A stretch of DNA of 64,000 nt from Pseudomonadota bacterium (GTDB taxonomy: Bacteria > Myxococcota_A > Polyangia > Polyangiales > Polyangiaceae): positions 1 to 64,000 of the forward strand of contig JAFAER010000223.1 in assembly GCA_023423895.1 (NCBI GenBank), in the 5' to 3' direction. A program made the position numbers and the translations under genes. Position 1 is the stretch's first letter. The number at the start of each line of letters is the position of its first letter. This document shows, in pieces, positions 16,631-25,688 of this stretch. The notes below the pieces were generated by a model. That model worked only from the letters and a program-made list of their open reading frames with translations, was not told the origin of the DNA and searched no databases.

Positions 16631-16960
16631 CTACCCATTGACCAATGACGCATTGAAGGCGAGTGCCAGATCCATCCAGTAGCCGAGGTCTTTCTGCGCT
16701 TCGCGACTCAGATCGACGTAGCCCGTCATCGTGCGGCCCTTCATGACGGTTGGCTCGGCGCCCTTTCGCTTCAGCGCTCGCGGGTAGGCATCTCGGCCGA
16801 CGCGAACCATCACCACGTCCGCGTCGCGTCCGCTCACGCAGATGAGCATCTTGGCATTCACCATGAAGGCGAGCCCGCCGAACATCTTCTTCTCTTCGAC
16901 ATTCCGGAGGTGCGCCAGCTTCTTGCGGATTCGATCGGCGGTCTTCTCGTTGTACGGCAT
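16631..16960 (-). CDS. TfoX N-terminal domain protein
   Basis: 109 residues, the usual length of stand-alone TfoX_N proteins. The motif KKMFGGLAFMVNAKMLICVS is the family core, followed by a strand with R-V-G-R-D-A-Y and the conserved C-terminal helix L-x-Y-W-M-D-L-A-L-A-F-N. In gamma-proteobacteria TfoX regulates competence. In other phyla these short proteins are of unknown role, so no function should be transferred. It lies 57 bp downstream of, and on the same strand as, the DUF4336-like gene only in the sense that its start is next to that gene's stop. Confidence 0.9.
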   Translation of the reverse strand: MPYNEKTADRIRKKLAHLRNVEEKKMFGGLAFMVNAKMLICVSGRDADVVMVRVGRDAYPRALKRKGAEPTVMKGRTMTGYVDLSREAQKDLGYWMDLALAFNASLVNG

Positions 16961-17017
16961 GGGACTATCGTGCTCCTGACGTGTAGACCTGGGCTCCGCT
17001 CCATCATTCGCGATCTG

Positions 17018-17722
17018 TCACAACGAGCTCGCCATTTCGCGTAACGCCTCCTGTGCAGCCGCAAGGATCGGCTGCCCATGCGAGACGAGGATGCGCTCGA
17101 CGGGCTGCTCCGCCCAGGCCTCGAACTGTGCACGCAAGGCGTGGGCGTCCTTTACCAGCACTCGCTTGGCCAGGCGGGGCACCCGTGGCTTGTCGGTGGC
17201 GAAGCCCAGCGCGCGCAGGACGAGGCCGTGGCTCTTCGGCAGGTTCCCGACGATGTCGTTCAGCACCAGGGTGATGCGTTCGCCATCACGCACCTCGAGC
17301 GCGCTCTCGCAGCCGGCCGTTCCCGGCACCTCGACGAAGCGCACCGAGTCGTCGCGAAAGTCGGGTGTAGACGTGTCGACGGGCACGACCTCTTCGACGT
17401 GCGTACGTGCGCCTGAGGGCGCGACCACGATCAGCTCCGGGTAGCGCTGCTTCCAGATGAACGCGTCCTGCCGATGGTAGTGATTCGGGACGACGAGGAA
17501 CGCCGGTGTGCCGAAGTCCTCGAGCGCGCGCATCTGCGGCTCGTCGAGCGCCATGGCGCTGAAGATGACGAGTCGTCCGTCCTTCAGGCGGGTCACGGTC
17601 ATGCGCCGCTCCAGCACGGAGAGCGGCATCCGGAGGTCACCGGTCACCGTCATGAGCGTAGGGCTCAGACGTTCGAGAGGCCGGTGAGGGAGAACGGTCC
17701 ACTGCGTGAGCGCCTTCGCCAT
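17018..17722 (-). CDS. DUF4336-like (metallo-hydrolase-related) protein
   Basis: 234 residues from the ATG at 17722. The layout resembles DUF4336 proteins, a degenerate relative of the metallo-beta-lactamase fold: M-T-V-T-R-L-K-D-G-R-L-V-I-F-S strand, VVPNHYHRQDAFIW in place of the H-x-H-x-D-H loop, a central ERITLVLNDIVGN and a C-terminal I-L-V-S-H-G. Only some metal ligands of the true family are evident, so catalysis is uncertain. The frame extends upstream beyond 17722 but becomes Arg-rich and antisense to the HEAT gene, so I rejected that extension. Confidence 0.7.
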   Translation of the reverse strand: MAKALTQWTVLPHRPLERLSPTLMTVTGDLRMPLSVLERRMTVTRLKDGRLVIFSAMALDEPQMRALEDFGTPAFLVVPNHYHRQDAFIWKQRYPELIVVAPSGARTHVEEVVPVDTSTPDFRDDSVRFVEVPGTAGCESALEVRDGERITLVLNDIVGNLPKSHGLVLRALGFATDKPRVPRLAKRVLVKDAHALRAQFEAWAEQPVERILVSHGQPILAAAQEALREMASSL

Positions 17723-17842
17723 GGGCCGAGACTGCCTCAATAGAGCCGGTCCCGAAAGTCGTTGCCGGGAACAGACTCCCCGGGACAGCCGCCCCGCGGT
17801 GAACCACTCCGCGCGGAGCTTGGGCGACGGCACGCTGACGTG

Positions 17843-17872
17843 GCGCACGATGACCCATCGGCGTGACCTCGA
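17843..17872 (+). repeat. 30-bp dispersed repeat, copy 2
   Basis: Partner of 7744-7773. It lies in the 222-bp gap before the HEAT-repeat gene. The surrounding bases are not similar between the two sites. Confidence 0.55.
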
Positions 17873-17944
17873 ATGCCCACGGAGCAAGGCTTCTCGCCGC
17901 TGTCGGCAGCGGCTACAGAATGGTCCGGGGATCGAGGGGCAGCG

Positions 17945-18955
17945 ATGAGCGGCAGGGCCAAGAAGGGACGCAGGATCGAAGACGAGCTCGCGGAGCTCCA
18001 CGCGCTCTCGGGCGCGCCCGAGGCCGACGTCGTCCCGGCGCTCCGTCGTGCGCTGTGCGAGCGGTCCTCGGCGGTCGCGGAGCGGGCTGCGATCATCGCG
18101 CGCGAGCGAGGCATCACGCTGTTGCAGCGCGATCTCGTGCACGCGTTCGAGCGGTTTCAGGAGGACCCGGTCAAGTGCGACCCGGGCTGCCGTGCCAAGC
18201 AGGCGGCCCTCGATGCGCTTGATGCCCTGGACGCCAACGTGCCCGAGACCTTCCTCGCGGCCGCGCGATACATCCAGCGCGAGCCGCAGTGGCGGGAGCC
18301 AGTCGACACCGCGGTCGGGGTCCGGTCGCGCGCCATCCTCGCCCTCGCAAGGTGGGGAGATCCAGACGTCCCGCTCCTTGCCGGCGAGCTGCTCGTGGAT
18401 CCCGAGTGGCCCGTCCGTCAGGCTGCGGCGGACGCGCTCGGCGTGTTCGGTGAGCAGGCGCCTGCAGGTGCGCTGCTCGTGGTGCTCGCGCGGGAGGGCG
18501 AGCCCGCAGTGATCACGTCGTGCATGCAGAGCCTGCTTCGGCTCGCCCCGGATTGGGGACTGCGGCGCCTTCGCGAGGCGCTGTTCGGACGGGAGGAGAT
18601 CGCGCACGAGTGCGCGCTGCTTGCGCTCACGCAGTCGAAGCGCGATGACGCCCTCGCAGTGGTCCTCGAGTATATCGCTTCGGAGAGCCATGCCCCTCGA
18701 CGCGAGGCCGCGATCCGGGCGCTCGGACTTCATCGAACCGAGGGGGCCCTCGCGGCGCTGCTCGCTCTCGTCGCGGAGGGATCCCTTTCGACGGCGAAGG
18801 CCGCGACCGCGGCGCTGTCGGCGCGCAGGTTCGACACCGGCGTACGCACCCGCGCGCTCGCGGCCGTTCGGGCGAACGGCGCACGGGCAGTCAAGGCAGT
18901 CTTCGAGGACGTCTTCAGCGACGTCGCCTCAGCCCCGACCGCTTCTCGCGGTTGA
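17945..18955 (+). CDS. HEAT-repeat protein
   Basis: 336 residues from the ATG at 17945 (a longer start at 17873 adds 24 residues without a recognisable feature). From about residue 120 the sequence is a chain of HEAT-type helical pairs, for example ARWGDPDVPLLAGELL, V-R-Q-A-A-A-D-A-L-G and R-R-E-A-A-I-R-A-L-G-L. The N-terminal 100 residues are also helical, with a C-D-P-G-C motif. Such proteins act as scaffolds for protein-protein contacts. No partner is evident. No signal peptide is present, so it is cytoplasmic. Confidence 0.8.
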   Translation: MSGRAKKGRRIEDELAELHALSGAPEADVVPALRRALCERSSAVAERAAIIARERGITLLQRDLVHAFERFQEDPVKCDPGCRAKQAALDALDALDANVPETFLAAARYIQREPQWREPVDTAVGVRSRAILALARWGDPDVPLLAGELLVDPEWPVRQAAADALGVFGEQAPAGALLVVLAREGEPAVITSCMQSLLRLAPDWGLRRLREALFGREEIAHECALLALTQSKRDDALAVVLEYIASESHAPRREAAIRALGLHRTEGALAALLALVAEGSLSTAKAATAALSARRFDTGVRTRALAAVRANGARAVKAVFEDVFSDVASAPTASRG

Positions 18956-19012
18956 CGGCCGCTCCCATCGGACTCGCCAGCAGCGATCGCGGGCGACCTG
19001 AACCCAGGAACG

Positions 19013-19621
19013 TCAGACGGCGAGGGCGGCTCGCAGCGCCTTGATCGCCTGCGTGACCGTGGGCTGCTCGAGCAGCGAACAGAGCAGCCGGAGATCGAGC
19101 TCCGGGAGGACTGCGCTCCGTTCCTGCGGTGCGTACGCGTCGCCGTCGTGCACGTAGACGTGGAGCAAGCCGTCTTTCCAGAACCAGACCTCCCGGACGC
19201 TCAACCGACGATAGGCCTCGAGCTTGTCGATCCCGCCGCTGGTCCACACGACTTCAATCGCGAGGTCCGGCGTTTCCCGCGACTGATCCGTTCCGATGAG
19301 GTAGCACTCGTCGGGCTCGACACCGGCCTGCTTGGCCGCCGCCTTCAGGGTCCAGGAGCCGTACGGGGAAAGCTCGATCCCGCGTTCGACGGCGAACGCC
19401 TCGATCAGGCTGCCGATGTAGGACTTCACGCGTTCGTGATCCTTGGAAGGGCTCATGAGCTCCATCGATCCGTCGAGGTAGGAGATGCGGGGGCTCGAGA
19501 CGTCGCCGCGAAGAGCGAGCTGCGCTTCGTAGTGCGTCCACGGCACGCTATGCAGCACGATGCGCTGGTCGGCCGTCGGCACGTACTCTCCCGGGAAGAC
19601 CGGGTGGGGTGCTGCGCTCAT
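19013..19621 (-). CDS. Uma2 family (DUF820) predicted endonuclease
   Basis: 202 residues from the ATG at 19621, which gives an ordinary N-terminus before Y-V-P-T-A-D-Q-R. Family features are ISYLDGSMELMSPSKDHE, T-P-D-L-A-I-E-V-V-W-T-S-G-G carrying Asp and Glu of the PD-(D/E)xK site, and LEAYRRLSVREVWFWKDG, the signature late strand of Uma2. This is the third intact copy within 6.3 kb. The three copies are clearly different from each other, so they are not recent tandem duplicates. The function of the family is unsettled. Confidence 0.9.
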   Translation of the reverse strand: MSAAPHPVFPGEYVPTADQRIVLHSVPWTHYEAQLALRGDVSSPRISYLDGSMELMSPSKDHERVKSYIGSLIEAFAVERGIELSPYGSWTLKAAAKQAGVEPDECYLIGTDQSRETPDLAIEVVWTSGGIDKLEAYRRLSVREVWFWKDGLLHVYVHDGDAYAPQERSAVLPELDLRLLCSLLEQPTVTQAIKALRAALAV

Positions 19622-19883
19622 GTGTCGATTGTAGCCTCGATCCGTGCCAGCCATCACCGTCGCCGCGCCGGCGTGGACACGCTAGCGGTCGCCCATGCCG
19701 CACCGCGTTCGCCGCGGGCGGTGCGCTCGAGGCGCCCGATGCCAGCGAGCGCGACGTCCTCTTCGTCCACGCGTTGCCGCTCTCCTGGCCTTCGTTTGCG
19801 CTAGCGCTCGGAGTCTTCCTCCAATCACGCAACCGGCGCGCTCGCGGCTGAGTACGGTTACCGTGAGATCCACGGGTGAGCCC

Positions 19884-20582
19884 ATGACGATGATGAGCAC
19901 TCACGACCTCGAACGTGCCTTCCGTGCCGACGCTGCCGCGCTCGGCGTCGAAGGCGGGCGCGAGCGGGAGGTGGGCGACGTCTTCGCCCTGCTCCGTGAG
20001 GCGTACGAGGACGCGGCCCGCGCGTACCACTCCATCGAGCACATCACCGAGTGCCTCGTGCTCCTCGATGCGGTGCGCGCGACACTCGAGGCGTCCTCGG
20101 AGGTCGCGATGGCGATCTGGTTCCACGACGCCGTCTACGAGACGCAGCCGCTCGCGGAGAGCGAGAAGCGCAGCGCGGAGCTTGCGAAGGCGTCGTGTGC
20201 GCGCATGGGGATCCCGGAGCCGGCGGCGGACCGCATCGCCGCGATGGTCCGCGCGACGAAGAGTCACGAGCTGCCGCCCGCAGGCGGTGGCGAAGATGGC
20301 CAATACCGCGCGGCGATGCGCGAGCGCGACGCGCTCACGCTGTTCGACATCGACCTCGCCATCCTCGGCAGCGACCCCATGCGGTACGCGCGCTTCGAGC
20401 GGGACGTCCGTCAGGAGTATCGGTGGGTGCCCGAGGGCTTGTACCGTTCCGAGCGGGCGAAGGTCCTCCGCAAGTTCTCGGCGCGACCGTCGATCTACAA
20501 GACGCCGCTCTTCCGCGAGCGCTTCGAGGTGCAGGCGAGAGTGAACCTCGAGCAGGCGATCGCGGAGCTCACTGCGGAGTAG
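19884..20582 (+). CDS. predicted metal-dependent HD-superfamily phosphohydrolase
   Basis: 232 residues from an ATG at 19884. The sequence carries YHSIEHITECL and, 35 residues later, IWFHDAVYE. The His residues and the H-D pair are the metal-binding signature of the HD superfamily, and the layout (small stand-alone domain with Y-H-x-x-x-H) matches the COG4339-type group. A later D-I-D-L-A-I-L-G provides the distal Asp. Substrates of this group are not known to me. It is cytoplasmic. The SDR gene follows 128 bp downstream on the same strand. Confidence 0.85.
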   Translation: MTMMSTHDLERAFRADAAALGVEGGREREVGDVFALLREAYEDAARAYHSIEHITECLVLLDAVRATLEASSEVAMAIWFHDAVYETQPLAESEKRSAELAKASCARMGIPEPAADRIAAMVRATKSHELPPAGGGEDGQYRAAMRERDALTLFDIDLAILGSDPMRYARFERDVRQEYRWVPEGLYRSERAKVLRKFSARPSIYKTPLFRERFEVQARVNLEQAIAELTAE

Positions 20583-20710
20583 CGCTCGACGCTCCCCTGA
20601 CGACGACGGGCACGCGAAGCCGCGCGGACGGACAAGGTCCAGACGATCGCGAATGTTTGCCAGACGGGCCCGTATGGCTCGTCTCGGGGGCGCGCCGTAC
20701 GGTCCTTGTC

Positions 20711-21529
20711 ATGAAGACCGTACTCATCACGGGTTGTTCGTCGGGTTACGGCCGTGCGACGGCCCTGTTCTTCCTCGAACGCGGCTGGAACGTCGTTGCG
20801 ACCATGCGCACGCCTCGGGAAGACGTGCTCCCGGCGTCCGAGCGGCTCCGTGTGCTCCGCCTGGACGTGACCGATCGCAGCTCGATCGCCGCGGCTGTCC
20901 GCGACGGCATCGCGGCGTTCGGCGGGCTCGACGCCGTCGTGAACAACGCCGGGATCGGGCTGCTCTCCGCGCTCGAGGCGACGCCCGAACAGGCGATCCG
21001 CGACGTCTTCGAGACCAACACGTTCGGCGTGATGGCCGTGTCCCAGGCCGTCGTTCCGTACTTCCGCGAGCGCCGTTCCGGGACGCTGATCAACGTCACG
21101 TCGAGCGTCGGGATCGTCCCGATGCCGCTCGTGAGCGTCTACGCTGCGAGCAAACACGCGATCGAAGGCTTCACCGAGGCGCTCTCTTACGAGCTCGCGT
21201 ACTTCGGTGTCGGCACGAAGATCGTCGAGCCGGGCTACGGACCGACGACGAGCTTCACCGCCAACTCGTCCGAGCGCCTCGCGGGGCTCGTGCCCGAGGC
21301 GTATGCGCCCTACGCCGAGCAGATCATGAGCGGGCTTGCCGGCGCCAAGACCACCGCCGAGATCGACGTGGCGCGCGCCGTGTGGCTCGCCGCGACCGAC
21401 GGGAGTAGGCGCCTTCGCTACCCCGCGGGCGCCGACGCCGAGGACCTCGCCCAGATGCGCCGCGCGTTCCCGGGCGACGACTACCTCGAGCCGATGCGCG
21501 CCGTCCTCGGTCCCAAGGCAAGCGCGTGA
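20711..21529 (+). CDS. short-chain dehydrogenase/reductase (SDR)
   Basis: 272 residues from the ATG at 20711. Classical SDR signatures are all present: nucleotide-binding T-G-C-S-S-G-Y-G near residue 8, D-V-T at the end of strand 3, V-V-N-N-A-G-I-G near residue 80, the catalytic Ser in V-T-S-S-V-G and YAASKHAIEGF with Tyr and Lys. The E-P-G-Y-G-P-T segment replaces the usual P-G-x-x-x-T. The substrate cannot be told from the sequence. It probably uses NAD(P)H. Gene context gives no pathway. Confidence 0.9.
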   Translation: MKTVLITGCSSGYGRATALFFLERGWNVVATMRTPREDVLPASERLRVLRLDVTDRSSIAAAVRDGIAAFGGLDAVVNNAGIGLLSALEATPEQAIRDVFETNTFGVMAVSQAVVPYFRERRSGTLINVTSSVGIVPMPLVSVYAASKHAIEGFTEALSYELAYFGVGTKIVEPGYGPTTSFTANSSERLAGLVPEAYAPYAEQIMSGLAGAKTTAEIDVARAVWLAATDGSRRLRYPAGADAEDLAQMRRAFPGDDYLEPMRAVLGPKASA

Positions 21530-21677
21530 CATGTGGGGCGCCACCGCGGAGGCGGAGCGATCGGCGTGGGCGAGCTCGGATGGCTGGTCACCGACCCTGC
21601 CTGCGCCCTCTTTCGCTCGTCGCGGCAGCTCTGGCGCCCTGTCGAGTGACGCCGAACGAACAGGACGCATCGAGAAG

Positions 21678-23159
21678 ATGAGCCGCGCGAAGGAAACCCA
21701 CACGGCGCTCGACGGCACGTTGCGTGCGATCGTCGCCGCCGATCGGCTGCGTCTGTCCGAGGCGATCGACGACGAGTCGCTGCTTCATCGCCGGCTCACG
21801 GTCTTCTATGGATACTTCGCGGTGCTCGACGTCGTTGGCGCGATGGCGAGCCGCACGGGGCGCATCCTGGCAGACCTCGAGCCCGGCGCGCTCGACCGCA
21901 TCGTGAAGGTGCAGACCGGTCACGCGCTGCTTCTCTTCGTCGTCTTCCTCGCGCTTGCGCTCCGCGTCCGGGAAGGGCGGGCGATGCGTGCGCTCGACGT
22001 GCTCGCGACGCTCGCCACCGCCGGGACTGCCGCGTTCGCGCTCTCGTCCGTGCCTCGCGCGGTCACGGCGGACGTCTCGACCGTTGCGTTCTTCGTCCTC
22101 TTCTTCGTGGTGCGCGCGGCGCTCGTGCCGAGCAAGCCGTGGGTGGCGACGGCGCTCACCGGCATCTCCGTCATCCCGTTCACCCTCGGGCTCGCGGTCA
22201 TGTATCGCCGAGCCGGCCCGGCGTTCGTGCCGGATCCCGACGCGGCGACGTTTGCTGCGCTCCGGAGCATGATCGCCGGGGTCGGCGGCGTGTACCTCGT
22301 CTCGCGGACGATTTACGGCCTCCGCAGCGCCGTCGAGAAGGCGGTGCAGCTCGGCCAATACGTCGTCCACGAGAAGATCGGCGAGGGTGGGATGGGCGCC
22401 GTCTATCGCGCGAGCCACGCGATGCTCAAGCGGCCGACGGCGGTGAAGGTGATCTCTCCGGACCGCGCGGGGGAGACGGCGACTGCGCGCTTCGAGCGCG
22501 AGGTCATGGCATCGAGCCGCCTCACGCATCCGAACAACGTCGCGATCTACGACTACGGGCGCACGCGCGGCGGTGTCTTCTACTACGCGATGGAGCTCCT
22601 CGATGGCGAGGACCTCGAACGGCTCGTCGAACGTGAAGGCCCGCAATCGGTGAAGCGGACGCGGCACGTCCTCGGTCAGATCGCCGCGGCGCTCGGAGAG
22701 GCGCATGACGCCGGGCTCGTCCATCGCGACGTGAAGCCCGCGAACGTCATGCTGTGCACCCGCGGCGGCGTGCACGACTTCGTGAAGGTCCTCGACTTCG
22801 GGCTCGTGAAGGACATCGGGACCGCGTCGGACATGAAGATCACGAGCGAGCGATCGATCACCGGGACGCCGCTCTACATGGCGCCCGAGGCCATCCTCAC
22901 ACCCGATACCGTGGGCCCCGCGGCGGATGTCTACGCCGTCGGCTGCGTCGCGTATTTCCTCCTCACGGGAAGGGCCCCCTTCGAAGGCAACAACCTGATC
23001 GAGGTCTGCGCCGCGCACGTGCACGAAGCGCCCGCCCCGCCGTCACGGTACGCGCCGGAGACCTCGCCGGAGCTCGACGCGCTCGTCCTTCGCTGCCTCG
23101 CGAAGAAGGCGGACGCGCGACCGACGACGCGCGAGCTGGTCGCCGCGCTGACCGGCTGA
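21678..23159 (+). CDS. membrane-attached Ser/Thr protein kinase
   Basis: 493 residues from the ATG at 21678, preceded by GAGAAG. Residues 1-220 contain about six hydrophobic segments (such as LLLFVVFLALAL and FFVLFFVVRAAL), so the kinase domain (224-490) hangs from a multi-pass membrane domain instead of the usual single helix. All Hanks motifs are present: G-E-G-G-M-G-A-V-Y, A-V-K-V-I, VHRDVKPANV, D-F-G and A-P-E. The enzyme should be active. No extracytoplasmic sensor domain or PASTA repeat is present. It probably senses through the membrane helices. Confidence 0.9.
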   Translation: MSRAKETHTALDGTLRAIVAADRLRLSEAIDDESLLHRRLTVFYGYFAVLDVVGAMASRTGRILADLEPGALDRIVKVQTGHALLLFVVFLALALRVREGRAMRALDVLATLATAGTAAFALSSVPRAVTADVSTVAFFVLFFVVRAALVPSKPWVATALTGISVIPFTLGLAVMYRRAGPAFVPDPDAATFAALRSMIAGVGGVYLVSRTIYGLRSAVEKAVQLGQYVVHEKIGEGGMGAVYRASHAMLKRPTAVKVISPDRAGETATARFEREVMASSRLTHPNNVAIYDYGRTRGGVFYYAMELLDGEDLERLVEREGPQSVKRTRHVLGQIAAALGEAHDAGLVHRDVKPANVMLCTRGGVHDFVKVLDFGLVKDIGTASDMKITSERSITGTPLYMAPEAILTPDTVGPAADVYAVGCVAYFLLTGRAPFEGNNLIEVCAAHVHEAPAPPSRYAPETSPELDALVLRCLAKKADARPTTRELVAALTG

Positions 23160-23291
23160 GCCGCCCACGAACGTGGAGTGGCGCGAGACGGCAATGGGTT
23201 GGCGTCTGCCGATCATGTCTGGCGCCCTTGCCTTTCGTAGGCTGAAGTGGACGTCGCTCAGCGAGCTCCATCAGGCCGAGGAAGGGGATAC

Positions 23292-24695
23292 ATGACCGTT
23301 CGTAGGGGAATCTTCGCGCTCGTCGCGAGCAGCGCCATGATCACGGTGGCGTTTGGGTGTAGCGACGAAGCGTCGCCGGTGGAGTCGGGCGACGGGGGAG
23401 CGGCAGGCGTCGATTCGGGGGCAGGAGACGCCGCCGCTCCCTCGACGTGCGGGCCCGTAACGGGCGACGGCACGAAGCACAGCGGAAATCTCGAGTCGGC
23501 GCAGGAGACATGGACCGCCGCGGGGAGCCCTCACGTGATCGACTTCTCGCTCACGATCCGCGAGGGAGAGTCGCTCACCATCGAGCCGTGCGCCGTCGTC
23601 CGGATCCAGAAGAACATGGGGATCCTCGTCGAGGGCACGCTGGCCGCCGAGGGAACGGCGACCTCTCCGATCATGATCGAGCGCGCCGCCGAGAGCGATC
23701 CCTGGCGGAACATCGAGACGCGGAAAGGCGCGAGCCTCCGCTTGGCGCACGTGACGATCGCGGGCGGCGGAGACCTCGATACCGATCGCCTCGACACGAC
23801 CGCGATGCTCGACGTGCGCGGCGACCAGGATCTCCCGCAGGGCAACGTCCACGTCGATCACGTCACCCTGACCGGCTCGGGCTCGGTCGGCCTCATCCTG
23901 CGCGAAGGGGGCGCGCTCTCCGCGTCCTCGACGGAGCTCACCATCACCGGCAGCGGCAACGCGCCCGTCCGATCGTGGGCGAACCTTGCGGGCAGCATCC
24001 CGTCCGGCCGCTACACGGGCAACGGCAACGACGAGATTCTCATCGACGGCCTGACCAATCGCGACGCGATCGAGCAGGACATGACGCTCGCGAACCGCGG
24101 GGTGCCCTATCACGTCCTCGGCGCCGAGGTGCGTGTCGGCGACACGTCCGCCGATGGCAGACCGAAGGCGACGCTGACGATCGAGGCGGGCGTCACGATC
24201 CGGTTCGCCAAGGACTCGCGCCTCGCGATCGACGCTTATACGACCGACAAGCCGGGCGCTGGCGTGCTCCGCGCAATCGGCACTGCCACGCAGCCGATCG
24301 TCTTCACGTCGGCCGAGGCGGCGCCGGCTCCAGGTAGCTGGGTCGGGCTGACGTTCAAGGGGACGCCCGATCCGAACAACCGGATCGAGCACGCGAAGAT
24401 CGCCTATGCGGGGGGCACCTCGGGCATCTCGAGCTACGACTGCTTCAACCCCGCGAAGGACTCGGCCTCGAACTACGGCGCGATCATCTTCCACGGCGGA
24501 CAGCCCGCATCGGGATTCGTGACGAACACGTCCTTCGAGGACAGCGCAGGGGACGGGATCGTCCGCGGATGGACGGGTGACCTCGTCGACTTCCTCGCGA
24601 CGAACACGTTCGCCGGGATCGCGCTCTGCAACCAGTCGTATCCGAAGCCGGCGGCGGCGACGTGTCCGGCGAACCCGCCCTGTCCCAAGAACTGA
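23292..24695 (+). CDS. lipoprotein with right-handed beta-helix-like repeats
   Basis: 467 residues. Signal peptide with lipobox V-A-F-G-C (Cys near residue 23) and an Asp/Gly/Ala linker. The rest has repeating short strands with V-T-I/L-T-I-E-x-G-V-x-I-x-F patterns (ESLTIEPCAVVRIQKNM, ATLTIEAGVTIRFAKDS), the type seen in parallel beta-helix proteins that bind or cleave polysaccharide. No catalytic Asp cluster is obvious. It ends in a Pro/Cys tail (TCPANPPCPKN). Convergent with the AraC gene, with only 6 bp between them. Confidence 0.8.
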   Translation: MTVRRGIFALVASSAMITVAFGCSDEASPVESGDGGAAGVDSGAGDAAAPSTCGPVTGDGTKHSGNLESAQETWTAAGSPHVIDFSLTIREGESLTIEPCAVVRIQKNMGILVEGTLAAEGTATSPIMIERAAESDPWRNIETRKGASLRLAHVTIAGGGDLDTDRLDTTAMLDVRGDQDLPQGNVHVDHVTLTGSGSVGLILREGGALSASSTELTITGSGNAPVRSWANLAGSIPSGRYTGNGNDEILIDGLTNRDAIEQDMTLANRGVPYHVLGAEVRVGDTSADGRPKATLTIEAGVTIRFAKDSRLAIDAYTTDKPGAGVLRAIGTATQPIVFTSAEAAPAPGSWVGLTFKGTPDPNNRIEHAKIAYAGGTSGISSYDCFNPAKDSASNYGAIIFHGGQPASGFVTNTSFEDSAGDGIVRGWTGDLVDFLATNTFAGIALCNQSYPKPAAATCPANPPCPKN

Positions 24696-24701
24696 CCGTC
24701 G

Positions 24702-25517
24702 TCAGGCTCGCTTGCGCTTTCGGAGCGCGCCTGGCGTCGTTTTCCGATGCTCGCGAAAGAGGCGGACCAGCTGCGACGCCGAGCTCGCGCCGACGAGCCC
24801 TGCGATCGCGTCGAGATCGAGCTCGGTCCCTTCGAGCAGTCGCTCGCTCGCGCGGAGCATCTGCATCTGGCGCTCGCGACGGAACGAGCTCCCGGCCTCC
24901 GCCAGGCGCCGCTGCAGCGAGCGAACGCTCATGCCGACGAGCCGGGCGACGGCGGTAGGCTCCGGGCGCGGCGGGAGCGCGTCGAAGGCGAGCCGGGTCC
25001 GACGCACCACGTCCGGCGCACCGAGGAGCGACGATCGAAGCGCCTCGAGCGCCGGCCGTTCCTCGTCCGCGCCGACCGCGGCATACGCCACGACGGGATC
25101 GTCGGTGAACGACACGGGGTGCCCCGGCTTCAGGAACTGAAACATGCCGGCGACGGTGGCATGGGCGAACCCGCCGCGATGGAGCACCGCCTGATGGGCG
25201 ACGTTCGGCGACCACGCGTCGCGCCGCTGTTTCAGGTAACCGAGGAGCCGCTCGAACGCGAGGAGGTCGACCGACTCGAGCGCTCGCACGTCGACGAGCG
25301 AGGTATGGCCGGCGAAGAGCGGATCGGCTCCGACCTCGTGCGCGGCGCACATCTCGTCGACGTCCGCCTCGTTCGGGCGTCCCCAGATCATCGTCCCGAA
25401 GACGCGCCGCTCGGCCTGCCAGTACGCGAACGAACGAAACACGACGACGCGCCGGGCGGGTGGCCCGAAGAAGACCGACAGCTCGGGAACGGTCACGAAT
25501 ATCGGAACCTCAGCCAT
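24702..25517 (-). CDS. AraC-family transcriptional regulator
   Basis: 271 residues. The C-terminal 90 residues are an AraC-type double helix-turn-helix: AVARLVGMSVRSLQRRLAEA in the first HTH and A-I-A-G-L-V-G-A-S-S-A-S-Q-L-V-R-L-F in the second, ending in the usual T-P-G-A-L-R-K. The N-terminal 170 residues are not a cupin that I recognise and may be a novel sensing domain. Target genes are unknown. It is divergent from the lipoprotein gene at 25689, which it could control, but no operator is evident. Confidence 0.85.
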   Translation of the reverse strand: MAEVPIFVTVPELSVFFGPPARRVVVFRSFAYWQAERRVFGTMIWGRPNEADVDEMCAAHEVGADPLFAGHTSLVDVRALESVDLLAFERLLGYLKQRRDAWSPNVAHQAVLHRGGFAHATVAGMFQFLKPGHPVSFTDDPVVAYAAVGADEERPALEALRSSLLGAPDVVRRTRLAFDALPPRPEPTAVARLVGMSVRSLQRRLAEAGSSFRRERQMQMLRASERLLEGTELDLDAIAGLVGASSASQLVRLFREHRKTTPGALRKRKRA

Positions 25518-25572
25518 TTACTCCCGAGAATAGCTGTTGGCCGTCTCGAGGTGCGTCGGCGAACGGCGGCTG

Positions 25573-25613
25573 CACGCTCGTGACGACCACGCTCGTGACG
25601 ACCACGCTCGTGA
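25573..25613 (+). repeat. 15-bp tandem repeat, 2.7 units
   Basis: Unit CACGCTCGTGACGAC repeats exactly at 25573 and 25588, and 11 bases of a third unit follow at 25603. It lies in the AraC/lipoprotein divergent gap and could be a direct-repeat operator or simple slippage. Confidence 0.7.
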
Positions 25614-25688
25614 AGGACGGCGGGGTGAGGCGGTGTCATGAACGATCAAGCGTTTCGCGGATGGCGATGCTCCGCTAGCCTCGGGAGC

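Noticed and set aside
17723..18733. N-terminal extension of the DUF4336-like frame
   Set aside because: Residues before the ATG at 17722 are antisense to the HEAT-repeat gene and Arg-rich, so they are not protein sequence.
19622..19883. Short plus-strand frame ending FVHALPLSWPSFALALGVFL
   Set aside because: It has one hydrophobic stretch and an Arg tail but no start context, family motif or supporting neighbour. I could not support a gene.
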